Assembly: GCF_029504575.1 (NCBI RefSeq)
Contig: NZ_JAQFII010000001.1
Coordinates: forward strand, 5,215,001 to 5,279,000
DNA length: 64,000 bases
Reading direction: 5' to 3'
Source: Streptomyces sp. SPB162
GTDB lineage: Bacteria; Actinomycetota; Actinomycetes; Streptomycetales; Streptomycetaceae
The translations under genes were made by a program, and so were the position numbers. Under the pieces are notes generated by a model, which worked only from the letters and a program-made list of their open reading frames with translations, was not told the DNA's origin and did not search any database. This document shows, piece by piece, positions 14,739-23,087 of this stretch. The first letter of the stretch is position 1, and the number at the start of each line of letters is the position of its first letter.

Positions 14739-16853
14739 GTGACAGGGGGGTATGGGGGCGCACAGGACGCACAGGGCGAGGACTCGGATCCTTTCGAGAC
14801 CCTGGCGCCCCTGGTGAGAGCCTCCACCGTGCGTGTTCACGCGCCGCCGCCCGGGTATGCCCCGGACGGGTCCGGCGGTCCGTCCGCCGGGGACGTCGCC
14901 GTCCGCCCGTGGGGCAGCGGTTTCTTCGTCGCCCCCAACTGGGTGCTCACCTGCGCCCATGTGGCGCTCCGGGGCGAGGGAGGCGCGGTGGCTGACGGCG
15001 GACGGGAGGTCGGTCTCACCTTCGACGGGCGTACGGTGCGCGGCCGCGTCGAGTGGGCCGAGCCGCGGGAGAACCCGGGCTCCGGGCTGTGGCCCGCGCC
15101 CGACCTGGCGCTGATCCGGCTGCTGGACCCGGCGCCGCACGCGTGCGTCTGGCTCACCGAGCGCACCTCCAAGGTGTTCACCCGCAAGGAAGTGGCCTTC
15201 TTCGGCTGCATGGAGGTGGACGGCGAGGTCGAGGACGTCAGCGGCCGGTGCACGATCCGCGGCGAACTGGGCAGGGACGGCAAGCTCCGACTCGGCAACG
15301 AGGACGAGATCCCGTCGGGCGCTTCCGGCGGCCCGGTGGTCGACCTCGCGCGCGGCGAGGTGATCGGCGTGCTCAAGGCCCGCCGCGGCGGCCAGGACGG
15401 CGGACTGGCCATTTCCGTCCTGCAGTTGCGCGGACTGCCGCTCCCGCAGCTGCCGGCCAGGGCCGAGTCCGACGACCTCTTCCAGCGCGTGGTCCACGGC
15501 CACGACCGGCACCACGCCGACCGCCACCGGCTCGCCGACACCAACCGCACCACCTGGACCGACGCCCACAACCTGCTGGGAGCCACCGCCGGGCGCGCCC
15601 TGTCGCCCGGCATGCGCACCGAGCTGCTCGGGCTGCTCGCCGAACTCCCGCCGCCGGTCAGCACCTCGAGCCTGCTGGCGGCCGTGGACGAGCTGCGCGG
15701 CCAGCCCTGCGAGAACCTGCCGCTCGCCCCGCGGTCCTGGCGGGACGGGCTCGGGCTCCTCTACGACCTGCGGCGCGGCCAGAGCGAGTTGGAGACGATC
15801 CTGCGCTACTGCGTGCGCGTGGCGACGGCGGAGCGGCCGTACGAGGCGGCGCACGGCGCCGAGCGCAGGCTGTGGAACTGGGCGGCGGCCGTCGCCGCGC
15901 GGGAGCGGGACCTGTCGCGAGGCTTCCGCAACGACCTGGGCCGCGAGTGGCTCTCCCGGGTCAACGCCCGCCGGATGGACCCCGGCCCGTCCGGAGTACG
16001 GGTTGCGGCGGGCCCCGACGATCCGCCGCCCGGCGAGGCGGCGCCCGCCTCCTCGGTGCTGCTGGAGATCGACCGCCGCGGCTGGGAACGGGACAGCTAC
16101 GACTGGCGGATTGCCATCGTGGACGCGGCGGGCGACGTCCGGCCGGTGGCCGAGGGCGCCGACGGCACGCGGCTGGGCGAGCTGCCGCAGCGGCTGAGCG
16201 CGCCGCTCGCCGAGGCCTTCCGGCGCTGCGACGAGCCGGACCGCCCCGCGGTCCTGCAGGTGGCGGTGGTCAGGGCGCTGCTCGAACTGCCGGTGGAGAC
16301 CTGGCGCACCCGGCCGGACGGGCCGTCGCTGGGTGAGCTGCGCCCGGTCGTCGTACGCCCGGCCGACCCGGACTACGACCCGGACGAGGTCGGCGAGGAC
16401 GCGGCACTGCGACGGGCCCGCTGGAAGCGGGTGCAGGCGGGACCGATGGAGCCGGTGGTCCTGGACTGCGACCAGGGGACGCCGGTGCCGGTGCCCGTCG
16501 ACGCCGAACTGCGCTTCCGCGGGCTGTACTCGGTGCCGATCCTGTGCCGCGCCTCCGAGGCCGAGGACGGGCCCGCGGCCCTGCGCAGGGTGACCGGCGC
16601 CGGCTACGGGGTGGTGCTGTGGCGACGTGAACGCGCTGGTCGGGACCGGGTGTGCTCCGATTTCCACCGGGGGGTGGAGCGCACGGTCGCGGACGCGGGG
16701 CAGGCGGACCGGCTTCCGGAGGCGGTGCGCAGACTCCGGGCCGACCTGGCACGACGCGAGCCGGAAGCCTATATCTCGCAAGATCTGATCCTGCTGTTCG
16801 ACGACCCCACCCGACCGCTGCCCGGCACCGATCAGCCGCTGGAGACGCCATGA
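14739..16853 (+). CDS. Trypsin-like serine protease with long C-terminal domain (VMAP-type protein)
   Basis: A 704-residue protein. Residues about 20-245 form a chymotrypsin-fold protease with a complete triad: His74 in LTCAHVA, Asp122 in PAPDLALIRL and Ser196 in SGASGGPVVD. There is no signal peptide, so it acts in the cytoplasm. A helical linker (about 250-430) follows, then a C-terminal region (about 440-700) ending in acidic DLILLFDDPTRPLPG, similar in place and style to the C-terminal domain of vWA-MoxR-associated proteins (VMAP). The next two genes encode a MoxR-type ATPase and a vWA-like protein, which supports that assignment. Start GTG 14739 follows GGGGGGTGA. Confidence 0.8.
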   Translation: MTGGYGGAQDAQGEDSDPFETLAPLVRASTVRVHAPPPGYAPDGSGGPSAGDVAVRPWGSGFFVAPNWVLTCAHVALRGEGGAVADGGREVGLTFDGRTVRGRVEWAEPRENPGSGLWPAPDLALIRLLDPAPHACVWLTERTSKVFTRKEVAFFGCMEVDGEVEDVSGRCTIRGELGRDGKLRLGNEDEIPSGASGGPVVDLARGEVIGVLKARRGGQDGGLAISVLQLRGLPLPQLPARAESDDLFQRVVHGHDRHHADRHRLADTNRTTWTDAHNLLGATAGRALSPGMRTELLGLLAELPPPVSTSSLLAAVDELRGQPCENLPLAPRSWRDGLGLLYDLRRGQSELETILRYCVRVATAERPYEAAHGAERRLWNWAAAVAARERDLSRGFRNDLGREWLSRVNARRMDPGPSGVRVAAGPDDPPPGEAAPASSVLLEIDRRGWERDSYDWRIAIVDAAGDVRPVAEGADGTRLGELPQRLSAPLAEAFRRCDEPDRPAVLQVAVVRALLELPVETWRTRPDGPSLGELRPVVVRPADPDYDPDEVGEDAALRRARWKRVQAGPMEPVVLDCDQGTPVPVPVDAELRFRGLYSVPILCRASEAEDGPAALRRVTGAGYGVVLWRRERAGRDRVCSDFHRGVERTVADAGQADRLPEAVRRLRADLARREPEAYISQDLILLFDDPTRPLPGTDQPLETP

Positions 16854-16953
16854 CCGGCCGAACACACCCCTTATGCTCCGCCCCCACTCCGTGGGACGGT
16901 CGACACGTGGTCTGCGCTCCTGCCATCGACGTACGAGCGACGAGGAGCACATA

Positions 16954-18003
16954 GTGCCTGACATCAACCCGCGGTCCGACGCCGCTGCCGGGTCCGACGG
17001 CATCGAAGAGAACGAGTGGCTCATCTACCGGGGCGCGGGGGAGCCGCACGACGGGATCAGCGCGCTGCCCGACCCGCCGCCCTGGCGGGACTTCGACGGC
17101 GGCCCCCTCGTGGAGCCCGGCCCCGGCACGGACAGCGCCTCGACCCGCCGCCTCGGCGCGTACCGGCACATGGCGCAGCTGCACCGGCCGAGTCCGGAGG
17201 AGCTGGAGATCGTCAACGCCGCGCTGTACCTGCGCCGTCCGTTGCTGGTCACCGGCAGTCCCGGCACGGGCAAGAGCACGCTGGCGCATGCCGTCGCGTA
17301 CGAACTCGGTCTCGGCCGGGTGCTTCGCTGGCCCATCGTCAGCCGCACCACGCTGCAGGACGGCCTCTACCGCTATGACGCCATCGCCCGGCTCCAGGAC
17401 ACCCAGATCGCGGCGAGCAGCCGGGCCCAGACGCCGGGCGGCATCGGCAGCTACATCCGGCTGGGGCCGCTCGGCACGGCGCTGCTGCCGACGGCGCGGC
17501 CGCGCGTCCTGCTCGTGGACGAATTGGATAAAAGCGATATCGACCTTCCCAATGACCTGCTGAACGTGCTGGAGGAGGGCGAGTTCGCCATCCCCGAGCT
17601 CGAACGGCTCGCGGAGCGCGAACCGCGGGTCGAGGTGCTCACCGACGACAGTACGAAGGTGACGGTCGAGGACGGCCGGGTCCGCTGCCGGGCCTTCCCG
17701 TTCGTGGTCCTGACGAGTAACGGCGAACGGGACTTCCCGGCGCCGCTGCTGCGCCGCTGCATCCACCTGGAGCTGGGGCAGCCCGACCACAAGCGGCTGG
17801 CCACCGTGGTCAGGGCGCACCTGGGAACCGAGGCGGCCAGGATCGGCGACGACCTGATCACCCGGTTCCTGGAGCGCTCGCGCAGCGAACTCCTCGCCGC
17901 CGACCAGCTGCTGAACGCGATCTACCTCACGCACCACGCCGCGCCGCCGTCCCGCGACCGGCTCGCCGACATGCTCATCCAGCGACTCGACAGGCCGAGG
18001 TGA
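16954..18003 (+). CDS. MoxR-type AAA+ ATPase
   Basis: A 349-residue AAA+ ATPase. Walker A GSPGTGKST (residues 101-109), Walker B VLLVDELDKSD (Asp189, Glu190), sensor-1 VVLTSNGERDFP and arginine-finger region PLLRRC are all visible; a lid domain follows (FLERSRSELLAADQLL). MoxR ATPases remodel or load partner proteins, usually together with a vWA protein, which here is encoded four bases downstream. Start GTG 16954 has GAGGAG eight bases upstream. It lies 100 bp after the protease gene in the same direction, so the three genes are probably one operon. Confidence 0.9.
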   Translation: MPDINPRSDAAAGSDGIEENEWLIYRGAGEPHDGISALPDPPPWRDFDGGPLVEPGPGTDSASTRRLGAYRHMAQLHRPSPEELEIVNAALYLRRPLLVTGSPGTGKSTLAHAVAYELGLGRVLRWPIVSRTTLQDGLYRYDAIARLQDTQIAASSRAQTPGGIGSYIRLGPLGTALLPTARPRVLLVDELDKSDIDLPNDLLNVLEEGEFAIPELERLAEREPRVEVLTDDSTKVTVEDGRVRCRAFPFVVLTSNGERDFPAPLLRRCIHLELGQPDHKRLATVVRAHLGTEAARIGDDLITRFLERSRSELLAADQLLNAIYLTHHAAPPSRDRLADMLIQRLDRPR

Positions 18004-18007
18004 GGGT

Positions 18008-21000
18008 GTGACCTCGCAGCCACCGTCGCCGCCGCCTCCGGCGCAGCCGCCCCCGCCGGAGCCGGCTTCGTCGCGCCCGCGGCCGCGCCGTGATCCGCTC
18101 GCGGAGGTCATCGAGCGGCTGCGCGGGGCGGGCCTCGACCCGGACCTGGGCGAGCTCGCCGACGCCGTGTGGCTGGCGCGCTGGGCGCGGCCCACCGGGG
18201 CCGGCGCGGAGCCCGGCGAGTGGGCCGACGGCCCGCGCCCGGCGGACCGTGCGACGGGTGAGGACGTGGCCGGCACCCTGGAGCAGCGGCCGGCGACCCG
18301 CGGCGGGCCGGAGCCCACCGACGACGCGGGGGCGGAATCCGGCCGGTCCGGCGGCCGCTCCCTCGGCGGGAGTGTCGCGCTGTACCCGGCGGAGCGGGAC
18401 CGTACGGGCGGCGGACAGGGCTCCGACCTGCCGGGCAATGCCATCTCCATCGGTGTTCCCGAGGCGCCGGCGCTGCCGGGACTGCTGGAACTGCAGCGGG
18501 CGCTGCGCCCGTTGCAGCGCTACCACAGCGCCGCCCCGCCGATCCGCAGCGAGCTGGACGAGTCGGCCACCGCGGAGTGCAGCGCACGCGCCGGCGGGCT
18601 GCTGATGCCGGTCTTCCGCAGCGTCTCGCGCGGCGACGCCTCGCTGCAGCTGCTGATGGACGCCTCCTCGTCGATGTACGTGTGGGAGCGCATGCTGGGC
18701 GAGTTCCAGCAGGTCTTCGGCCAGTTGGGCGCCTTCCGCGACGTGCACGTGCAGTACCTGCACCAGTCCCCGGACGGCAGCGCCGCGGTGAGCCGGCGCT
18801 TCGAGCCGGGCACCGCCGCGCTGCGCTCCGCCGACCAGCTCAGCGACCCGACGGGCCGTCAGGTGACGGTGCTCGTCAGCGACTGCGCCGGCCCGCTGTG
18901 GCGCAGCGGCGAGGCACACCGGCTGCTGCACCGGCTCTCCCGGTACGCGCCGGTCGCCGTGCTGCAGCCGCTGCCGCAGCGGCTGTGGTCCCGCACCCGG
19001 CTGCCGACCTCGTACGGGCTGCTGATGCGCGGGCAGGGCCCCGGGCAGTCGGCGGCGCTGCACTTCGAGGGCGAGGGCGTCACCGAGCGTCCCGGCATGG
19101 CTCCGATCCCGGTGCTGCCACCGACCGCCGCCGCGCTGGGGGCGTGGGCGCGGCTGCTGTCCGGGACCGGCACGGGCCCGGTGCCGGCCGCGGTGGGCTG
19201 GGTGCGCGCCGACCAGCCGGCCGCGCCGCCGTCCCGGCCGCGCCGGCCGCTGGCGCCCGCGGAACTGGTCGCCCGCTTCCGCTCCGCCGCTTCGCCGGGC
19301 GCGGCGCAGCTCGCGGTGTACGTCGCAGCGGCCCCGCTGTACCTCCCCGTCATGCAGTTGGTGCAACGGACGATGCTCCCCGACTCCGGGCCGGCGGAAC
19401 TCTCCGAGGTGCTCCTCAGCGGCCTGCTCAGCAGGGCCGGCTCGGGCGGCTCCAACGGACCGGGGACGGAGACCCCCGCCTACGGCACGGTCGTCGAGAC
19501 GACGCCTCCGTACGGCACCGTCATCGGCGAGGTGCCGGCGGCGCGCCCGCCCGCGCAGTGGTACGAGTTCGCGGACGGCGTCCAGGACGTCCTGCTGGGC
19601 CCGCTGGGGCGGGACGAGGCGCTGCTGGTGCTCAAGCACTGCTCCGAGTACGTCGAGCAGCGCTTCGGACTCGGCGGTCCCAACTTCCCCGCGCTGGCCA
19701 TCGCCCAACTGGCGGACGACCGCCAGGGAGCCGCCCACGGGCGGATGCCGCTGCCGGACGGCGGCACGGAGGACTCGGCGCGGCGGGCGGCGCAGCCCTT
19801 CGCGCAGGTCGCGGCCAAGGTGCTGGAACGGTTCATCCCGCTGACGGACGTCGCCGAGCAGATCGGCACGGCGGGCGCCGACGGCCCCCGCTCCGAGGCG
19901 GCACTGGAACGGGCCCGGGCGCTCGTCACGCGCTTCGAGGCCGACGGGATGGTGCAGAGCCTGCTCGACGCCGTGCAGCTGCTGCGCCGGGCGGCGGCCG
20001 CGGGGCTGCCGACCGAGGCCGATCCCGAGCTGTGGAGCGAGCTGGCGCAGGACCTGCTGCGGCTGTGGCGGCTGCAGGGCGGGGCGCAGCTGCTGCGCGA
20101 GGCGCAGGAGGCCGCGGAGACCGCCGCCGCCGCGCCCGGCGCGGTGCGGGCCCGCGCGGTGCTGGCCAGGGTGCTGCACGCCGCCGCGTCCGATCTGCGC
20201 GCGCTGGGTCAGCGGCAGGGCGCGCTGGAACTGCTGCGGCGCGCGGACCGGGAGTTCACGGCGGCCGGCGCCGCCATGGACCTGGAACCGGACGAGACGC
20301 TGCGGATCACCCTGGAGCGCGCGGAGGTGCTGGAGGAGCAGTGGCGGCTCAGCGGGGACACCGGACCACTGGAGGAGACCATCGGCATGCTGGAGGCGTA
20401 CTCCGACGGGCGCCCCTGGGCGGGGGAGGACGTGCCGCAGCCGGCCGGGCTCTCGCTGGCCCGTGGTCGGGCGCTGCTGATGCTGGCCGGGACGGCCGAT
20501 GACGCGGAACGGTCCCGGGTGCACGCCGGGCAGGCCGCCGAGTCGCTGGAGTTCGCCCGCGCCTCGATGGAGGCCGGGCAGGCGCCGATCGAGGACCGGG
20601 TGCGCGTCCAGCTGCTGCTGACCGACGCGCTGCTGCTGGCGGGCGACCGGCTGGAGCAGGCGGGCCGGCTGGTGGCGAGGACCCTGGAAGACGTCAGGGA
20701 GCAGTCGTTGCGGGCCGAGGTCCTGGTCCGCTCCGCCCGCCTGTGGGTGCGGCGGTACGAGGCCGGCGGGCCGCCCTCCGACCTGGACGAGGCGGCCAAC
20801 CGGTTCGAGGAGGCGGGCCGGCTGATGCTGCGGGACCGCCCCGAGTACGGCCAGCTGATGGAGGAGTGGGGCGCGGTCCTGCTGCGGCGGGCGGGCCTGG
20901 CCGGCGGCGCGGCGGTCGTCTCCCGGGCGATCCGGGTGCTGCGGGACTGCCGGATGCACTCCCCGGCCGGCCACTCCCGGCTCACCCACCGGCTGATGAT

Positions 21001-21436
21001 GCTGGGCCGGGCGCTGCTGCTGCGGTACCGGACGCGGCGGGACCTGCTCGACCTGCGGGACGCCGAGCACATCTTCGGGCTGGCGGCCAGGAACGGCGGA
21101 CCGCCGCTGGAGCGGGCGCGCGCCTGGCTGGCGCTGGGCGAGGTCCGGCACGTCGGCGGCTCCGACCGGTGGGACCAGGCGGCCGACGCCTTCCGCCGGG
21201 CCGCCGAGACGGCACGCCTCGCCGAGGAGGGGCTGTCCGACCCGGCGGCGGCGGTGCGGCTGGCCGCGGAGGCGCACCACTGGCGCGGTCAGGTCAACGA
21301 GTCCGCGCAGTGGCCGCGGGCGGCGCGGGAGGCCTACCGGGCGGCCCTGGAGGAGTGGCGCAGGTTGCCGGACGGCGGCGGACGGGACGCCGACTGGACG
21401 GCGGAGCGGCTGGCCGCCCTGGGCGGTGGACGGTAG
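18008..21436 (+). CDS. SAV_2336-type protein with vWA-like domain and TPR-like repeats
   Basis: A 1142-residue protein. A Pro-rich start is followed by a helical N-terminal segment (LAEVIERLRGAGLDPDLGE) and a disordered stretch. A vWA-like fold follows, with the metal-site motif DASSSM at 218-223 and VTVLVSDCAGPLW (Asp at about 303). The second half (about 640-1130) is made of helical TPR-like repeats rich in Leu, Ala and Arg (for example LELLRRADREFTAAGAAMD). The architecture matches the Streptomyces family called SAV_2336 N-terminal domain-related. Start GTG 18008 follows the MoxR stop by four bases with GAGG upstream, so it is translationally linked to the ATPase. Likely a scaffold or sensor; the target is unknown. 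Confidence 0.82.
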   Translation: MTSQPPSPPPPAQPPPPEPASSRPRPRRDPLAEVIERLRGAGLDPDLGELADAVWLARWARPTGAGAEPGEWADGPRPADRATGEDVAGTLEQRPATRGGPEPTDDAGAESGRSGGRSLGGSVALYPAERDRTGGGQGSDLPGNAISIGVPEAPALPGLLELQRALRPLQRYHSAAPPIRSELDESATAECSARAGGLLMPVFRSVSRGDASLQLLMDASSSMYVWERMLGEFQQVFGQLGAFRDVHVQYLHQSPDGSAAVSRRFEPGTAALRSADQLSDPTGRQVTVLVSDCAGPLWRSGEAHRLLHRLSRYAPVAVLQPLPQRLWSRTRLPTSYGLLMRGQGPGQSAALHFEGEGVTERPGMAPIPVLPPTAAALGAWARLLSGTGTGPVPAAVGWVRADQPAAPPSRPRRPLAPAELVARFRSAASPGAAQLAVYVAAAPLYLPVMQLVQRTMLPDSGPAELSEVLLSGLLSRAGSGGSNGPGTETPAYGTVVETTPPYGTVIGEVPAARPPAQWYEFADGVQDVLLGPLGRDEALLVLKHCSEYVEQRFGLGGPNFPALAIAQLADDRQGAAHGRMPLPDGGTEDSARRAAQPFAQVAAKVLERFIPLTDVAEQIGTAGADGPRSEAALERARALVTRFEADGMVQSLLDAVQLLRRAAAAGLPTEADPELWSELAQDLLRLWRLQGGAQLLREAQEAAETAAAAPGAVRARAVLARVLHAAASDLRALGQRQGALELLRRADREFTAAGAAMDLEPDETLRITLERAEVLEEQWRLSGDTGPLEETIGMLEAYSDGRPWAGEDVPQPAGLSLARGRALLMLAGTADDAERSRVHAGQAAESLEFARASMEAGQAPIEDRVRVQLLLTDALLLAGDRLEQAGRLVARTLEDVREQSLRAEVLVRSARLWVRRYEAGGPPSDLDEAANRFEEAGRLMLRDRPEYGQLMEEWGAVLLRRAGLAGGAAVVSRAIRVLRDCRMHSPAGHSRLTHRLMMLGRALLLRYRTRRDLLDLRDAEHIFGLAARNGGPPLERARAWLALGEVRHVGGSDRWDQAADAFRRAAETARLAEEGLSDPAAAVRLAAEAHHWRGQVNESAQWPRAAREAYRAALEEWRRLPDGGGRDADWTAERLAALGGGR

Positions 21437-21467
21437 GCGCGGCGGTCAGGACGCCGCGCCGGGGTTT
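21436..21467 (+). terminator. Intrinsic terminator between the protease/ATPase/vWA genes and fxsA
   Basis: A nine-base stem (21436-21444 with 21452-21460) is followed by GGGGTTTT (21461-21468), a good Rho-independent signal that begins at the stop codon. A second hairpin (GCCCGCCC at 21469-21476 with GGGCGGGC at 21480-21487) comes right after. Confidence 0.75.
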
Positions 21468-21532
21468 TGCCCGCCCGGTGGGCGGGCATCCCAGATGGGC
21501 CCCAACTGCGGGGAAACTAAGGTGGTGTGACG

Positions 21533-21760
21533 ATGCGTCAGTATAAGAACGCGGAGCGTACCGGAACGGCGGAAGGACCCGCGGCACCGAAGGGGGCCGG
21601 GACGTCGCAGAGCGCGGCGGGACTGCCTGATCTGCTGGATCTGGATCTGGAGACGCTGCGGGAGCTGGACCACCCCGTGCTGTCCGAGATGCTGGAAGGC
21701 CTGCGGACCCGGCTCGGCGAACCGACGGAGATGCTCTGGGGATTCGACAGCGCGTTTTGA
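21533..21760 (+). CDS. fxsA: FxSxx-COOH cyclophane RiPP precursor peptide
   Basis: A 75-residue precursor. The C-terminus is MLWGFDSAF and ends with the family signature Phe-x-Ser-x-x-COOH (FDSAF). The leader contains a Leu/Asp-rich helix (LPDLLDLDLETLRELDHP), likely the recognition element. In this RiPP family a radical SAM enzyme links the Phe ring to a beta carbon two residues on, giving a three-residue cyclophane; the F-D-S tripeptide is the probable site. ATG 21533 is preferred, with AAGGTGGT upstream; GTG 21527 is in the same frame. The gene lies behind a terminator and heads a four-gene group. Confidence 0.92.
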   Translation: MRQYKNAERTGTAEGPAAPKGAGTSQSAAGLPDLLDLDLETLRELDHPVLSEMLEGLRTRLGEPTEMLWGFDSAF

Positions 21761-21875
21761 TCCGCTCGGTTTCGGTCCCATCCGACTTCTATCCGGACAA
21801 CGTCGACGCGCCGGGGTTTGTGTCTCCGCACCGGAAGGAAAGCTCCGCGACGGACCGGGGGACAGGGGATACGCA

Positions 21876-23087
21876 GTGAGGCAGCAGCCGGAGCGGACGA
21901 CGAGGAGTCCCGGGGAGCGGGAGACACCGCGGGAGTGGTCCGCCGAGGACGGCCCCGCCACTGTCCCCTTCCGCCAGTTCATCCTCAAGATGAACGGCCG
22001 TTGCAACCTCGCCTGCCGCTACTGCTATCTCTACGCGGGACCGGACAGCGGTTGGCGGCAGCGTCCCGCCGCGCCCACCGCTGAGGTGCTCGACGCGACC
22101 GCCGCACGGATCGCCGAACACGCCGCCACGCACGCGCTCGCCGACATCGCCGTCGTCCTGCACGGCGGCGAACCACTGCTCGCGGAAGCCGCCGTACTGG
22201 GTGCCGTCGTCGACCGGGTGCGTGCCGCGGTGCCCGCGCGGTGCACGGTGCACGCCACGGTCCAGACCAACGGCACGTTGCTCGACGAGGACCGGCTGCG
22301 TACTCTGGCCGCCCACCGGATCCGGGTCGGCGTGAGCCTCGACGGCGGACTGCCCGGCCACAACCTGGCGCGGGTGGACCACGCCGGCCGCCCGTCATGG
22401 CCGGCCGCCGCACGCGGGCTGCGGCTGCTCGCCGAGGACCGGCATCGGGAGAGCTACGCGGGCGTGCTGTGCGTCGTCGACCTCGCCTCCGACCCCGCCG
22501 AGGTCTACGAGTCGCTGCTGGACTTCGCGCCGCCCGCTATGGACTTCCTTCTTCCGCACGGCAACTGGAGCGCGCCGCCGCCCGGGCTGCCCGCGGCCGC
22601 CGAGCGGCCGGCCCCGTACGGAGACTGGCTGTGCACCGTCTTCGACCGGTGGTGGCGGTCCGACCACCTCCGGGTCCGGGTGCGGATCTTCGAGGCGTGC
22701 GTCGCCCTGCTCCTCGGCGCCCCCGCGAGCGCGGAGTCGCTGGGGCTGCGGCCGTTCGACGCCGTGGTGGTGGAGACCGACGGCAGCATCGAGCAGGTGG
22801 ACTCCCTCAAGTCCGCCTACGAGGGCGCCGCGGCGACCGGACTCGACGTCTTCGGCCACGCCTTCGACGAGGCCCTCGCTCACCCGGGGGTCGCCGCGCG
22901 CCAGGGCGGCCTCGCCGCGTTGGCCGGACAGTGCCGCCGCTGTCCGCTGGTCCAGGTGTGCGGCGGCGGACACTACGCCCACCGGTACCGCGCGGGCGAG
23001 GGGTTCCGCCACCCGTCGGTGTACTGCGCGGACCTGCAGCGACTCATCCGTCACGTAGCGGGCCGGCTCGCCGAGGCGGCGGCATGA
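21876..23087 (+). CDS. fxsB: FxsB-family radical SAM/SPASM peptide maturase
   Basis: A 403-residue radical SAM enzyme. The iron-sulfur Cys triad is CNLACRYC (Cys43, 47, 50), followed by the family GGEP motif (LHGGEPLL) and VSLDGG. The C-terminal SPASM-type Cys set is GQCRRCPLVQVCGGGHY (about 353-366) plus a Cys near 380. FxsB enzymes form the cyclophane in the FxSxx peptide made by the gene just upstream. The start GTG 21876 has ACAGGGGA upstream. The stop overlaps the HExxH gene by four bases (ATGA), so the two are translationally coupled. In many FxsB proteins the HExxH region is fused; here it is a separate protein. Confidence 0.93.
   Translation: MRQQPERTTRSPGERETPREWSAEDGPATVPFRQFILKMNGRCNLACRYCYLYAGPDSGWRQRPAAPTAEVLDATAARIAEHAATHALADIAVVLHGGEPLLAEAAVLGAVVDRVRAAVPARCTVHATVQTNGTLLDEDRLRTLAAHRIRVGVSLDGGLPGHNLARVDHAGRPSWPAAARGLRLLAEDRHRESYAGVLCVVDLASDPAEVYESLLDFAPPAMDFLLPHGNWSAPPPGLPAAAERPAPYGDWLCTVFDRWWRSDHLRVRVRIFEACVALLLGAPASAESLGLRPFDAVVVETDGSIEQVDSLKSAYEGAAATGLDVFGHAFDEALAHPGVAARQGGLAALAGQCRRCPLVQVCGGGHYAHRYRAGEGFRHPSVYCADLQRLIRHVAGRLAEAAA

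Noticed and set aside
14697..17024. A 775-codon open frame antisense to the protease and MoxR genes
   Set aside because: No domain, composition bias of a mirror frame, and the plus-strand genes carry the motifs.
17975..21280. An 1101-codon open frame antisense to the vWA/TPR gene
   Set aside because: A result of high GC at third positions. The product is low complexity (Arg, Gln, Pro, Gly) and there is no start signal, while the plus-strand gene has clear coupling and domains.
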